Below are positions 10,650 through 22,318 of a DNA stretch of 64,000 nucleotides, one piece after another. The position numbers and the translations under genes were made by a program. Numbering within the stretch: the first letter of the stretch is position 1; every line of letters begins with the position of its first letter. Source of the stretch: Bostrychus sinensis (Eukaryota > Chordata > Actinopteri > Gobiiformes > Eleotridae); the NCBI GenBank assembly GCA_020698575.1, contig CM036254.1:32702526-32766525 (forward strand). The letters run 5' to 3'. The notes under the pieces were generated by a model, which saw only the letters and a list, made by a program, of their open reading frames with translations, was not told the origin of the DNA and ran no database searches.

Positions 10650-11382
10650 CAGGGGCGGGGTACGGTCACCTGTCAGGGGCAGAGTACAGTCACCTGTCAG
10701 GGGCGGGGCACGGTCACCTGTCAGGGGCGGGGCACGGTCACCTGTCGGGCGGAGTACGGTCACCTGTCGGGGGCGGGGCACGGTCACCTGTCGGGCGGGG
10801 TACGGTCACCTGTCAGGGGCGGTTCACAGTCACCTGCCAGGGGCAGAGTACAGTCACCTGTCAGGGGCGGGGCACGGTCACCTGTCAGGGGCGGGGCACG
10901 GTCACCTGTCGGGCGGAGTACGGTCACCTGTCGGGGGCGGGGCACGGTCACCTGTCGGGCGGGGTACGGTCACCTGTCAGGGGCGGGGCACGGTCACCTG
11001 TCAGGGGCGGGGCACGGTCACCTGTCGGGCGGGGTACGGTCACCTGTCAGGGGCGGGGCACGGTCACCTGTCAGGGGCGGGGTACAGTCACCTGTCGGGC
11101 GGGGTACGGTCACCTGTCAGGGGCGGGGTACGGTCACCTGTCAGGGGCGGGGCACGGTCACCTGTCAGGGGCGGGGCACGGTCACCTGTCGGGCGGGGTA
11201 CGGTCACCTGTCAGGGGCGGGGCACGGTCACCTGTCAGGGGCGGGGTACAGTCACCTGTCAGGGGCGGGGTACGGTCACCTGTCAGGGGCGGGGCACAGT
11301 CACCTGCCAGGGGCAGGGTACGGTCACCTGTCAGGGGCGGGGCACGGTCACCTGTCAGGGGCGGGGTACAGTCACCTGTCCG
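10650..11382. repeat. GC-rich minisatellite, 22/24-bp units, 31 copies
   Basis: I count 31 occurrences of TCACCTG. The main unit is 24 bp (GGGGCGGGGCACGGTCACCT plus GTCA), with 22-bp variants in which TCAGGGGC is TCGGGC. Most units carry a GC box (GGGGCGGGG or close) and an E-box (CACCTG). A three-unit block with the pattern 22-24-22 occurs twice about 166 bp apart (near 10745 and 10911), showing internal block duplication. Long open frames across it are a by-product of the missing stop codons, not a gene. Confidence 0.95.
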
Positions 11383-14300
11383 CAGTGAGTCGAGAACTGA
11401 TGCTCGCTTTATGGAAAAACAAAACAAAACACCGCAAATGAATCGTTTGTAGGAGTTTGCAGAGTTTGCTGGTGTTTGTATGACCTTATGTGTGTGGTTT
11501 TACCTGCCTTGGGACTACAGATGAAAACTATGCTACAATCTGCTCATTTACTCTGTACACATGTATACACACACACAACTGCATATATAACAAAAAAAAA
11601 ACAAAAAAAACAGAGTAATCTGGCAAAACACTTCCAAACTTCTTTAGAGAACACAGAAAGATGGTAACCCACAGGTGGAATAACCATAAGAACCAACTAG
11701 AGTTTATGTGAGTGCACTGTAAATGTTCCTGAAACACAGCTGTGACCACACACAGCTTATGCTTTTATTTTTATGAAAATAGTCTACTGCTCTTTATTAA
11801 AATATACTCTTATATTAATTTAGATTTAACCTATATTAATATTATAGATATCATTTTAGATAAAATTATTACAAAAATAAAGTCGCCAATATTGTCAAAA
11901 ATGTCCAAATGTTTTTAAAACAAAGTAATAAATGTTTTTGCTCAAAACGTAATGATAAGAGCACAGTTAAAAGACCGGATTGATAAACATATGGTAGTAG
12001 TAATACTGTTAAAACCTTAACAACACCCATCCTTATTCCGAAGACATGAATGAAAGTCAAATGTAACAAAAAAATAATTTAAAGAATTTTATTTTTTTTC
12101 ATTGGGCTCTCAAAACATAATGCACTTTTAGTATTTGGCTGAACATACAATAACTTTATTAAACCAGTATAAGCATGTTGCGTGTTAACTTACAAATTCC
12201 AGATTATATCTGTTTATTTTTTATGGCTAATGACAAATATTTCTTCTGAATGATTAACGCATAATTTTTAAGATTTTCAGTGCACCCAAAGGCACCACAA
12301 TAGCTTGATAATTCTTCCATTCCTACAATATATCCGTTATCTTCCGCTTACTAATAAATGTTTTCTCTGTCTCCTGCAGGCCTTGCTATAGCCAGTGCTC
12401 TGGTGGACACATCTCAACAAAGAAGTATGGAGTTTAAAGAGAGAGGTCTGGGTCTGAAGCATCGCAAACATGCAGTACACCACCAGGGGACATGTGTCTG
12501 ACCTGTACCCCCACCCCATCCAGACCACCTTATCCATGGGACCATCCTGGAATGCTCTGGGAATGCTGTTATTTTCTTTGGCTGAACATCAATGTATTTC
12601 CAAAGTGAAGCAGAATCTGAAGATCCAATGTCTTAAATTTGATGCTATAAAAGCTGCCAATGAAAACACACAACTTTAAGCAAAAAATTGATTGGCTTTC
12701 TTAGCTTTGGCAGCCCAAACAGAGGACTTTCTTTTCCTCATCCTTGTAGTTCTGTGTCTCCAAGGCTCTGCCGTCTGTCCATTATACTGTCGGCCATATT
12801 GACAGAGAAAAAAAGACTCCTTATTCCACAAAAACTAAGCAAAATAGCTGGGAGTCCCGTTAAAAGATATCGAACTGAACTTAAGTGAGCAGGAATGGGG
12901 CTCGAAGCACTCAGACCTACACAAACCTGACTGGATCAAGGCAAAAGCTTGAAGTTGTGTGACTAAGAACCACATGGGACAGAATCTCCTGTGGTGCTGT
13001 TAAGGACTCTAAAAAATGTTGGATTTTTCTGTTGAAATGTGGTCTTTTGATACAAGCTCAGGTCATGCAGAACAGAAAGGCTCTATGACACGTAAAAGTG
13101 GGCCTTAAACACTACATGTATATGCATTCGATGTCAAATGCTTTACCAGTGACATTTGGAGATATGCAAGAAAACATCCAAACTTCAAATTTATACTGAG
13201 CTCTGCCGTTACATACTACTGACTACATTCATTTATAACATTCCAATAAGTTGTAAGACTTATTGTAATGTTTCCAACGTTACAATAAGTCTCCTTGTTT
13301 ATATGGTTTATAAAACTTGGTTATGAGATGACGATGACCTGGTGCTTGCCAAATATTGAGCCCACACTTATGGACTTGTTCACACTCATATCATAAAGGG
13401 TCCTTATTTTTATCAGCCTAATTTTAAAAAGCTAAATAGTTAACTAAAATCTATAATAGAATAGAACTCAGGCCATTTATTGTCCCTGTAGAGATTTGCA
13501 TTTAAACCATCTGTCCAATACTGATGGGATGACCTTATCCACATCTGAACCAGGATCCTGGTCAGGAGTACCTGAGGATTAGCCTATATAAGGTTTGACA
13601 AGCCAAGCAGAGGGAAACCATGTAAGCTCCACACAGAAAGGCCCCACTAAGCCCAGGAATAGTTTTTTTTTTTTTTGGTTTAAATGTTTTCACCTGCTGA
13701 TGTTTCTAAAAGTAACTTTGGAGTGCTGTGTTACACCTCACGATGCTCTGATGTGCATAATGTAATTATCTCCCATAGGGTGGTGCATAGTGGTGGTGGG
13801 TGACGGTAATTTGGCAAGCAAAAGTCATTGTTTTTCTAAAGCAAAAGAAAATTATAACCTGTTAATTACATCATAAATCATATTCAATTATAATTATATT
13901 AAAATGATTTTAAACCATTACAAAGTTAGACTTATTGCAAAGTGGTACTGAGTACTCATTCTTTGAGTCATGTAACATGTTTTTATTTTACACTAATTTA
14001 TTATTAATACAACTTACTGCAAAAAATCACTTATGGAAGGTTTAAATCAATACACTCTAGCAGACTTTTAATTCATTTATCATTCATTCATTTATTTACT
14101 TGGTCTGTGGATTTGGTATATTTGTCCATTCATATACAATATATTTTATTTTCAATATTTTATGAGTGTTATTTACTTATTTATTTACTTGGTCTTATGG
14201 CCTAGTACAAATATATTGTATGTATTTATTCTTTATTATTCATTATGTGACTTTTTTTTTTCCTGCATTTCAATGTTTTTGTCTCACAAACCTGGTACTG

Positions 14301-14443
14301 TAACTGCTACCTTCTCTGAGAAAAGCGTCTCTGTTGATTACACCTTCAATATTTGAAATGTTCAAACACTTTCTATTCCAGGCCTTGTCCACACAACCTT
14401 TGTGTTTCACATAATGGTTAAATGTAAATGTTGATAGCTCGAG
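11383..14443. other. Mostly unassigned AT-rich DNA
   Basis: No gene is confirmed. A good splice-acceptor-like sequence lies at 12361-12379 and a poly-T run at 13664-13677. A fragment near 13620-13660 (AAGCTCCACACAGAAAGGCC) resembles the minus strand of V-SINE-type elements seen elsewhere in the window. Everything else is unassigned. Confidence 0.4.
13256..13292. repeat. Short perfect hairpin
   Basis: The 13-base arms AGACTTATTGTAA (13256-13268) and TTACAATAAGTCT (13280-13292) are exact reverse complements around an 11-base loop. Nothing links it to a gene. Confidence 0.85.
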
Positions 14444-14825
14444 CAGGGGTGTCCAAACTATGGCCCAGGGGCCAAACACAGCCCATAGACCATTCATTAT
14501 TGACCCGCAGGCTTCAATCTCAATTTCCTTCTACTTCAATTTACTTCTACTACCTGTTCCAGGGTTAACATTATATATTCACACAGCAGTTAGTTTTAAA
14601 ATATATGTATACATTAAAGCTCATAACAAACACTTCTGTGAGATAATCCTGGCATTAAGGAGGAAACAAAAACAACAGTGCTTGGTGGTGCCCAGAGAAA
14701 TCTTTCTATGCAAAAGTACCTGTGAGAAGGATTCATTGTGGAGTCACCTCTAGTGTGTGGGCCGCTGCGGCATACATTTTTTATCATATGGTCCTCAATG
14801 AAAAAAGTTTGGATACTCCTCATCT
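14444..14825. mobile_element. Charlie-like hAT MITE
   Basis: It starts CAGGGGTGTCCAAACTATGG and ends AAAAAAGTTTGGATACTCCT. Inverted, the right end reads AGGAGTATCCAAACTT, matching the left end with a few changes. CAGGGGTGTCCAAACTATGG-type openings are characteristic of Charlie/hAT elements in vertebrates. Flanking octamers match at only about 5 of 8 bases, so it is old. The 168-residue open frame at 14722-15228 crosses its right end and is not considered real. Confidence 0.7.
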
Positions 14826-15539
14826 AGAATTAACCAGAAAGTTTGCAAAGTCCAAACCAAATGACTTTGGAGGATATAAACTATACAATTTGTCAAACTC
14901 TTTTAAGACTTTTGATGACTGTATTAGTGTGGACATTGCCAATAATTCCTTAATAACTTTTCTATATACAGCAATGTTCTATTCTGTCCTTTGTGTTCAT
15001 GTAGCGTTCCTCTCCAGTCTTTGCGTTGTCCATGTTTCTAACTGGCAGCTCACTGTTTGTGTTACTGAGCAGAACGTCTGTACATTTACTATTAAAGCCT
15101 TTCCTATGGTAACTGACTGTATGTGCTGTGGTTCGTGCATTGATCAGGATGTCAGAGGTCACATGACACCATCCTCCGCAGGCCACATGACACCACTTTC
15201 TGCTCGGTACATCCTTCTCATCCACTGACTGACATACTGTGTGCTCAGCAGTCGGAAATGACAACATGTACACTAATTAACACACATGTGAAGTACAGAA
15301 TGAATGTACAGAGAGTAGGGTAACATGTGAGTCAATATGTGCCAGGGGATGATGCAGTAATGCTGAGGTTTTTACTGGTACTATGACCAGATAATACTTA
15401 CATGGCAATATTTGAAGTTGGTCCAAGACATAATGAAGACTTAACAGCATAAAAATCCAAAGTCATGAGTTTCTATGTAAATGAACACCACCATTTAACA
15501 GAAATAGCACTCTCTGCACTTTAATCCAGCCACAAGGGG
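14826..15539. other. No recognisable feature
   Basis: I see no named repeat or supported exon. A short direct repeat with GTCACATGACACC-like and CCACATGACACC cores lies at about 15156-15195. Confidence 0.35.
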
Positions 15540-15665
15540 AGTGCACTGCTTGTGCCAGTCACAAGCCTGAATAATTGGACAAGGTTGTGTCAGGAAAAGC
15601 ATCCAGCATAAAACCTATGGCAAATTAATATGCAAATCACGGCACACCCAAAAAGCCAAAAGGAA
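15540..15665 (+). repeat. Fragment of a fish SINE/LINE 3' region
   Basis: The block with CCAGTCACAAGCCTGAATAA and GTGTCAGGAAAAGCATCCAG resembles the well-known fish repeat 3' region in which the GTCAGGAAGGGCATCC word is conserved. A reverse-oriented relative lies at 16795-16985. Confidence 0.5.
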
Positions 15666-15722
15666 AGAGGTGTCCTCTGCACTATAAACTGTGTTGTGGC
15701 TATTGCTGCTTCTAGCAAGAAA

Positions 15723-16280
15723 GCACCTTAAAGATTCCATATTCTGCTAAATCGACTTTTTTGAGCTTTTGATAATGTTGTTTCCATCTCAAAAACATAC
15801 CTGAAGAAGTATTTTTCTTTCATTCTCGCATTCTTGAGTAATCTTAATCTTAATCTTAATCTCTCTATGCTGAGGCTCTTTATTTCTTGCTGCTCAGTCT
15901 CACAGCTCTGCATAGACCGTGAAACCAGGAAATGCTCCTGCACGTTTCTGAAGCCCATACACCATCACCAGACTCATTCTGATCATTTCAGTGCTTACAT
16001 TTTCCTCTCAATGAAGCAGTCAGCTCATCTAGCAATTTGTTAGTGTCATGTTGCTAATAGTTGTGCTAATTAGCCATTTTATGATCTGTAATTCTCTACC
16101 ATTGCCAGCAAGGGGCGACAGACACCTAATCCAAGCATTCTCTTCAAAGTCAAAGTAACAGTTGCCCAAAAGAAGAGGTTTTCCACATAAGTTATAAAAC
16201 CTGAAATACTAATGCAAAGGTGTCCAAAATTATTTCAAAAAGCCTACAAAAAAGCATAATCTAGGACCTTTAAATACTTG
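15723..16280 (-). repeat. Dispersed repeat family S, copy 1 (uninterrupted)
   Basis: On the minus strand it is similar to the plus strand of 61745-62640. Both share GGATTAGGTG, then a CCCC-TG-TGGCAA segment, AAAATGGCTAATTAGCACAA and CTATTAGCAACATGACACTA. This copy is continuous through GGACACCTTTGCATTAGTAT, where copy 2 carries a 477-bp hAT insertion. It ends in GATGGAAACAAC and AGTCGATTTAGCAGAATATG. The class is unknown. No protein domain is visible. Confidence 0.8.
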
Positions 16281-16606
16281 CTCTACTATGCACATGCTAC
16301 AGACACTAAAAGCTAAACATCAGAGTAAAGTTATTTTATTTCTGTAATATACTTTTACAAATAAGCCATGCATTTTTGGCATTACTTTACAAAGCATAGT
16401 GTAGCATATGTCTTATTGTGAGTGTGAGGAAGAGAAGGCTAACACTAAATGACCTTTATTTTCACAGTGAGAGCAATGCACACTGCTGCTTTGTAATGTT
16501 GCTTTCTGTTAAAAGAAAAAAAATATTTGCTATATTTAAAAATCAGTGACTGTTTTTGTTGCCTTTTTAGGTATGATAGAAAAAAAAAGTAATTGAAATT
16601 GTAATA

Positions 16607-16735
16607 CGTCTTGGTGCTTCGGTGGCTCACTTGGTCGAGCGAATGTCATGTACATGATCTCCACAAGTTTGATTCCCAGCTCGGGTCAGTTTGCTCTATG
16701 TCATTGTTACAAAATAAAGGCAAATTGATAAAACT
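16607..16735 (+). mobile_element. tRNA-derived SINE
   Basis: An A-box-like GGTGGCTCACTTGGTCGAGC is followed by a B-box-like GTTTGATTCCC, then GTCAGTTTGCTCTATGTCAT and an AATAAAGGCAAA end. This head-body-tail order matches a widespread teleost tRNA-SINE. It is not a functional tRNA gene because the anticodon arm region is not tRNA-like and the tail is a SINE tail. Confidence 0.75.
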
Positions 16736-16794
16736 TGTTTAAACATTATAACATTATTATATAAGAAGTTATTTCGGTCCTTTTTTCTTCTCAT

Positions 16795-16985
16795 TTTGGC
16801 TTTCCCTTCAGAGGTTGCCACACAGCTTCCTATCTTCTGCCTACAAACATGCATTGAATCACATATTTAATTTAGCATGGATTTTACAGCAGATGTCCTT
16901 CCTGATGCAACCCTCTCTGTTTATCCAGGCTTGGGACCGGCTCAAAGACAACACTGGTTTGTGACCCAATGAGGCTGGATAAAGA
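16795..16985 (-). repeat. Fragment of a fish SINE/LINE 3' region
   Basis: Minus-strand counterpart of the family at 15540-15665. It contains CAGATGTCCTTCCTGATGCA, the reverse complement of the TGCATCAGGAAGGACATC word, plus TCCAGGCTTGGGACCGGC. It is diverged and partial. Confidence 0.55.
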
Positions 16986-17563
16986 ACATAATACGCAAAT
17001 TTGGATTCTGGGATGAATGTTTGAATACAAATATGGCAGTGTGTTGAATGTATAGCTCTACTGTGTGCACACCAACACTTAACTCATATATATTGCACAT
17101 AAATTGAGCTGCTTATGTGATATTGCACTGACAAACAGCCTGTGTGTGCTGAAAATGGGCCGTGGATTATGACTTCACACATGAGCGCCACTGGAGCTCC
17201 GTATCTGTGCATCTTTAATGCTCTATGTTTTTATGCAAATATGAGACTTTAACATAAAAAACTCAACAATGTGCATTCTTCTGCAGAACACCAGTCGTGA
17301 ATCAGCAGGTATACAGTTCTGTTCCATTCGGCTGCGTCTCACCGTCCTCCGGCCTCAATGATGTTGAGGTGAATAAAGCTGGGTAAACAAGGCTCTTATG
17401 TCAGCAATCATTTACATAAAACTCACGTTTACCTCAGAATACCTTATTATCCCTGGGGGCCTTGCTGGTTTCGGTTAGAGCTGGAAATAGAGCTAGACAG
17501 AAAAAAAGATGGGAGAAAATTGGCACAACACGTAAACCTCCAAGACTACCAGCCATGAAACAG
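16986..17563. other. Apparently single-copy non-coding DNA
   Basis: No repeat is recognised and no supported exon is seen. The segment 17280-17480 is less AT-rich than its surroundings. Confidence 0.35.
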
Positions 17564-18222
17564 ACCAGATTTATCAAAGGTTTGTGTGCACGCTAAATGA
17601 ATAAGACGTGCTAAAAGTGGAGCAAACCCAGGCATAACTGAGGTTAGCATTTCTCACATGAGCTAAATGAGCGCAGAACAGATTTTGCTCCGGTGACTAA
17701 ATGGGAATGTAAAAAGAGGCATTTTCACCAGAATGCACAAAATTCAGGGTGGAGAAAATGCTAATGGAAATGTTTAGCAGTTGTTGTTTGATTTATCACA
17801 ACTACAGGAGTTGAAACTGCATGTAAATTTAGCAACAGTGCAACGGTTTTACAGAGGACAGACTGGTGCAGTTTGTGCACAAATGAGTCATTTAAATTTC
17901 ATTATAATGCTTTAAAAGGGCTCATTTTCAAATAATATTAATTTACGGTCTGTGGCAACAAAGGGACAGACTTTACCTGCAACATTTTTTCCTTAATTCT
18001 TGCTCTGAATTGCAGCCTTTTTTCAGCTCCTGTCTCTGGGCTTTGTCTGTCTCACGTACTTCTAAATCTTTGTGATGAAGACTGAACCGTCTCTAAGTGC
18101 TGCGTAAAGCCTACATGATGACAGTGTCTGCACCCTTGGTTTTATCCCATTGCTTCCCAATGCTTGCTGAGACGCTTAACTGACAGCTGGCCCTACAGTG
18201 GCTTGAGGCTGCGTTTCTAAAC
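17564..18222. repeat. Dispersed repeat family T, copy 1
   Basis: It starts CCAGATTTATCAAAGGTTTG and is similar over about 660 bp to 62641-63299. Shared landmarks are GACGTGCTAAAA-TGGAGCAA, CAGATTTTGCTCC, GACAGACTTTACCTGC, AGCTCCTGTCTCTGGGCTTT and GACTGACAGCTG-CCC. A 5'-end fragment is at 35216-35303. The opening is a common teleost repeat start. No coding capacity is seen. Confidence 0.85.
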
Positions 18223-18472
18223 ACATTGTATGTGAATTTGGCTGTGGGTCAAAAATATATATCAATGTCCATCATGGGTTCAAGTCCAAACTCTGACAGT
18301 TTGTCAGATGTCTCTCCTCGCAACACTATAGCCTACCCTGTCCTGTCCGTAAAGCCTAAAAAGATGCCTCCCCCCAAAAAAGAAATCAGTATTGGTGCAT
18401 TAAGGCAGCAGTAACTCAGCGCGTTGTAGTAGGATTAAAAGGTAGAGCCATTCAACTGTGTATAGGCCAATA

Positions 18473-18473
<1 letters not shown>

Positions 18474-18535
<62 letters not shown>
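18474..18535. repeat. (ATT)n microsatellite
   Basis: About 20 uninterrupted trinucleotide units. Confidence 0.95.
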
Positions 18536-18599
18536 GGTTGTTGTTGCTCTATTAGATATTAGTAGGTGCCTGTGTCAGGGGGGTTGTATATACTATACT

Positions 18600-18760
18600 G
18601 TATATACAAAGACATGCATGTGTTAGGTGAATTGGTGACTCTAAATTGACCCTAGTGAATGAATGTGAGAGTGAATGTCTGTCTGTGTTCGTGAATGTGA
18701 ATGTGAGTGAGTGAGTGGGGACTACGGATGGAAATTAGCTCTGAGCTATAATCCGGTGTA
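18600..18760 (+). mobile_element. V-SINE fragment
   Basis: It contains AAAGACATGCATGTGTTAGG, TGAATTGGTGACTCTAAATT and CCTAGTGAATGAATGTGAGA, matching the central and 3' part of the full V-SINE at 22545-22942. Confidence 0.75.
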
Positions 18761-20435
18761 TTTACAGCACTAGCTGCTGTTCATTAATACACGCTGTCCC
18801 ATATAAATAAATAAATAAAATAAATAAATAAACTTTCATTGTTCACCTTACATAAGGCCTAATTATTGCTTTCATTGAGCAAATGAACAGATTCAACCCC
18901 AGGCCACTCAGGTATGTGGTATGCGCTCTACCAGGTGATGTACTGATGGGCCCCACTCCTTTCTTTATATACAGTACACGTGGTCAGAGAGAAATGATTT
19001 AGAATTTTGCCTCTGTAAAAAGTTAGTAACACTAAAATGATCAACCTGGATGAGATTTGGTTGCACAATGAGACCAGCTGAGAGCTACTGGTCTAGAGGG
19101 GGGAGCTGTGCTGTGTGTAATAATAAGCTGTCATTTTACCAATAGATGAAGTATACATCACACCTCTACACCAGCATTTCTAATTGCTGTTGACAAAAGT
19201 GGAAAACTACAAGCCATTAAGCATGCTACAATTTACCTCAACCTAATGATTTTCTGGCTAGAGCATACTGGGCCCCTATTTTCCACATAGCGTTGACGTG
19301 GAGGTGACGGAGACGGCTGAAATTTGCTATATTGTGCCCGCCAAGACCGTGGGGCATGGTGGTCTGAACAAGAGGTGTGTAGGTCTGAACAAGAGGGGCC
19401 TGGTCTAACACCAGGGCGTGGTGTGGGGCAGGGAACTGCTGTCACTAAAGCAGTGGTTTGTATCTGAAGCAGGTGATTTCAGCGAAGCACTGCACGTGCA
19501 GACATACTCACAATATAAAGTCAATAAAATAAAAGTTAGAAGTATTAAAAATATATGATTTAGGCCTAACTACTATTGTGCACTTGGAGAGAAATGTCAC
19601 ATTGATTCCACTGTCTTTATTCATTTATATTCTGCGTGGAGCAGACCATGTGACTGTACAAGGCACCATGTTTGAAAAATACCTGTATAAAATCTACACA
19701 AATCGAAGATACAACTTGCTGTACATCGCCACATGAACATGTTTGTTTTCAATATATAACAGTTGAAAGGAGTTAATATGGCACATGCCTCTGGGCTACA
19801 TGAGGATACAATATGAAACTCAGCAGTGGCTGCTCTTTTCTGTGTGTAAAAGCCTTTTAGCAGCAGCAGCGCGTCAACCCGAGGTCTTTCCCCTTTCACT
19901 TTTCCCCTCTGGCCAAATTCGCAAATGTAGCGTAAAACCAACTGAAAAATTCTGTTGAGCAAAGTCCACTGTACTGTTTTAACCTGCGCGCTCAGAGGCG
20001 ACAGTTCACTTTTGTTAAGAAGCTCCATGGATGAGAGACAGAGACAAACGCATCCATTTTGCTTAAACTGGCACAGTTCGCTTGCTTTGATGTAAAGCAC
20101 GGCTTATTTCATGATGCCTCACAGTAAATACTTTTTTATGCTTATTAATTTATTATTTCATATTATTATTGTTGTTGTCCTTTGATTAGTGCCTTATTTT
20201 ATCTTTTTTTATAGGCTTCTGCTTAAGAGATTATTTTCCTCTAGACTAGCCTATATATTTTTGTTTCATTGGCTTTATTTTTACTTAATTTGAGGGCTTT
20301 ATATGATTGTTTTTCCACTGTAAATCCAAAATAAATAGGCTACATCAATAATAATTAATATTGTCTACCTCAAGAGCAGATCTCATTCTGCGTGAGCTAC
20401 ATAGGCTACGTCACAGAGCCGCGGCTCTCGCCTGT
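18761..20435. other. Mostly unassigned DNA
   Basis: It holds an AAAT-type simple repeat (about 18806-18831) and a small direct duplication of GGTCTGAACAAGAGG near 19359 and 19382. The 159-residue minus-strand frame at 19621-20100 has no recognisable domain and is treated as chance. Confidence 0.4.
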
Positions 20436-22318
20436 CTCCCTCTGTCCTCTCCTCTCACCTGTCTCCCTCTGTCCTCTCCCCTCACCTGTCTCCCTCTGTC
20501 CTCTCCTCTCGCCTGTCTCCCTCTGTCCTCTCCCCTCACCTGTCTCCCTCTGTCCTCTCCCCTCACCTGTCTCCCTCTGTCCTCTCCTCTCACCTGTCTC
20601 CCTCTGTCCTCTCCTCTCACCTGTCTCCCTCTGTCCTCTCCTCTCACCTGTCTCCCTCTGTCCTCTCCTCTCACCTGTCTCCCTCTGTCCTCTCCCCTCA
20701 CCTGTCTCCCTCTGTCCTCTCCTCTCACCTGTCTCCCTCTGTCCTCTCCCCTCACCTGTCTCCCTCTGTCCTCTCCTCTCACCTGTCTCCCTCTGTCCTC
20801 TCCTCTCACCTGTCTCCCTCTGTCCTCTCCCCTCACCTGTCTCCCTCTGTCCTCTCCTCTCACCTGTCTCCCTCTGTCCTCTCCCCTCACCTGTCTCCCT
20901 CTGTCCTCTCCTCTCACCTGTCTCCCTCTGTCCTCTCCCCTCACCTGTCTCCCTCTGTCCTCTCCTCTCACCTGTCTCCCTCTGTCCTCTCCTCTCACCT
21001 GTCTCCCTCTGTCCTCTCCTCTCACCTGTCTCCCTCTGTCCTCTCCTCTCACCTGTCTCCCTCTGTCCTCTCCTCTCACCTGTCTCCCTCTGTCCTCTCC
21101 TCTCACCTGTCTCCCTCTGTCCTCTCCTCTCACCTGTCTCCCTCTGTCCTCTCCCCTCACCTGTCTCCCTCTGTCCTCTCCTCACACCTGTCTCCCTCTG
21201 TCCTCTCCTCACACCTGTCTCCCTCTGTCCTCTCCTCTCACCTGTCTCCCTCTGTCCTCTCCTCTCACCTGTCTCCCTCTGTCCTCTCCCCTCACCTGTG
21301 TCCCTCTGTCCTCTCCTCTCACCTGTCTCCCTCTGTCCTCTCCTCTCGCCTGTCTCCCTCTGTCCTCTCCCCTCACCTGTCTCCCTCTGTCCTCTCCTCT
21401 CACCTGTCTCCCTCTGTCCTCTCCTCTCACCTGTCTCCCTCTGTCCTCTCCCCTCACCTGTCTCCCTCTGTCCTCTCCTCTCACCTGTCTCCCTCTGTCC
21501 TCTCCTCTCACCTGTCTCCCTCTGTCCTCTCCTCTCACCTGTCTCCCTCTGTCCTCTCCTCTCACCTGTCTCCCTCTGTCCTCTCCTCTCACCTGTCTCC
21601 CTCTGTCCTCTCCTCTCGCCTGTCTCCCTCTGTCCTCTCCTCTCACCTGTCTCCCTCTGTCCTCTCCTCTCGCCTGTCTCCCTCTGTCCTCTCCTCTCAC
21701 CTGTCTCCCTCTGTCCTCTCCTCTCACCTGTCTCCCTCTGTCCTCTCCCCTCACCTGTCTCCCTCTGTCCTCTCCTCACACCTGTCTCCCTCTGTCCTCT
21801 CCTCTCACCTGTCTCCCTCTGTCCTCTCCCCTCACCTGTCTCCCTCTGTCCTCTCCTCTCACCTGTCTCCCTCTGTCCTCTCCCCTCACCTGTCTCCCTC
21901 TGTCCTCTCCTCTCACCTGTCTCCCTCTGTCCTCTCCTCTCACCTGTCTCCCTCTGTCCTCTCCTCTCACCTGTCTCCCTCTGTCCTCTCCTCTCACCTG
22001 TCTCCCTCTGTCCTCTCCTCTCACCTGTCTCCCTCTGTCCTCTCCTCTCGCCTGTCTCCCTCTGTCCTCTCCTCTCACCTGTCTCCCTCTGTCCTCTCCT
22101 CTCGCCTGTCTCCCTCTGTCCTCTCCTCTCACCTGTCTCCCTCTGTCCTCTCCTCTCACCTGTCTCCCTCTGTCCTCTCCCCTCACCTGTCTCCCTCTGT
22201 CCTCTCCTCACACCTGTCTCCCTCTGTCCTCTCCTCTCACCTGTCTCCCTCTGTCCTCTCCCCTCACCTGTCTCCCTCTGTCCTCTCCTCACACCTGTCT
22301 CCCTCTGTCCTCTCCGCT
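20436..22318. repeat. 27-bp minisatellite, about 70 copies
   Basis: The unit starts CACCTGTCTCCCTCTGTCCT and ends CTCCTCT (27 bp). It repeats for 1.88 kb with only a few variable sites: CCTCT or CCCCT, CACCTG or GCCTG, and CTCACC or CACACC. Because 27 is a multiple of three and the unit has no stop codon in several frames, frames of about 660-670 codons stay open on both strands, encoding 9-residue repeats such as LPLSSPLTC. A 432-bp (16-unit) higher-order period is visible: the GCC variants at 21618 and 22050 and the CACACC variants near 21778 and 22210 recur at that spacing. This is a satellite, not a gene. Confidence 0.97.

Noticed and set aside
10576..11388. 270-codon plus-strand frame and 81-codon minus-strand frame
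   Set aside because: They run through the GC-rich 22/24-bp minisatellite. Mixed unit lengths shift the repeat phase inside the frame, which a real repeat protein would not tolerate.
14722..15228. 168-codon plus-strand frame
   Set aside because: It starts inside a Charlie-like hAT MITE and runs out into unrelated flank; no domain motif.
19621..20100. 159-codon minus-strand frame
   Set aside because: No recognisable domain, no splice or promoter support; left as unassigned DNA.
20436..22318. CRISPR-like array
   Set aside because: Repeats are contiguous with no unique spacers and the DNA is clearly vertebrate; it is a minisatellite. The 10.65-kb and 53.7-kb arrays are rejected for the same reason.
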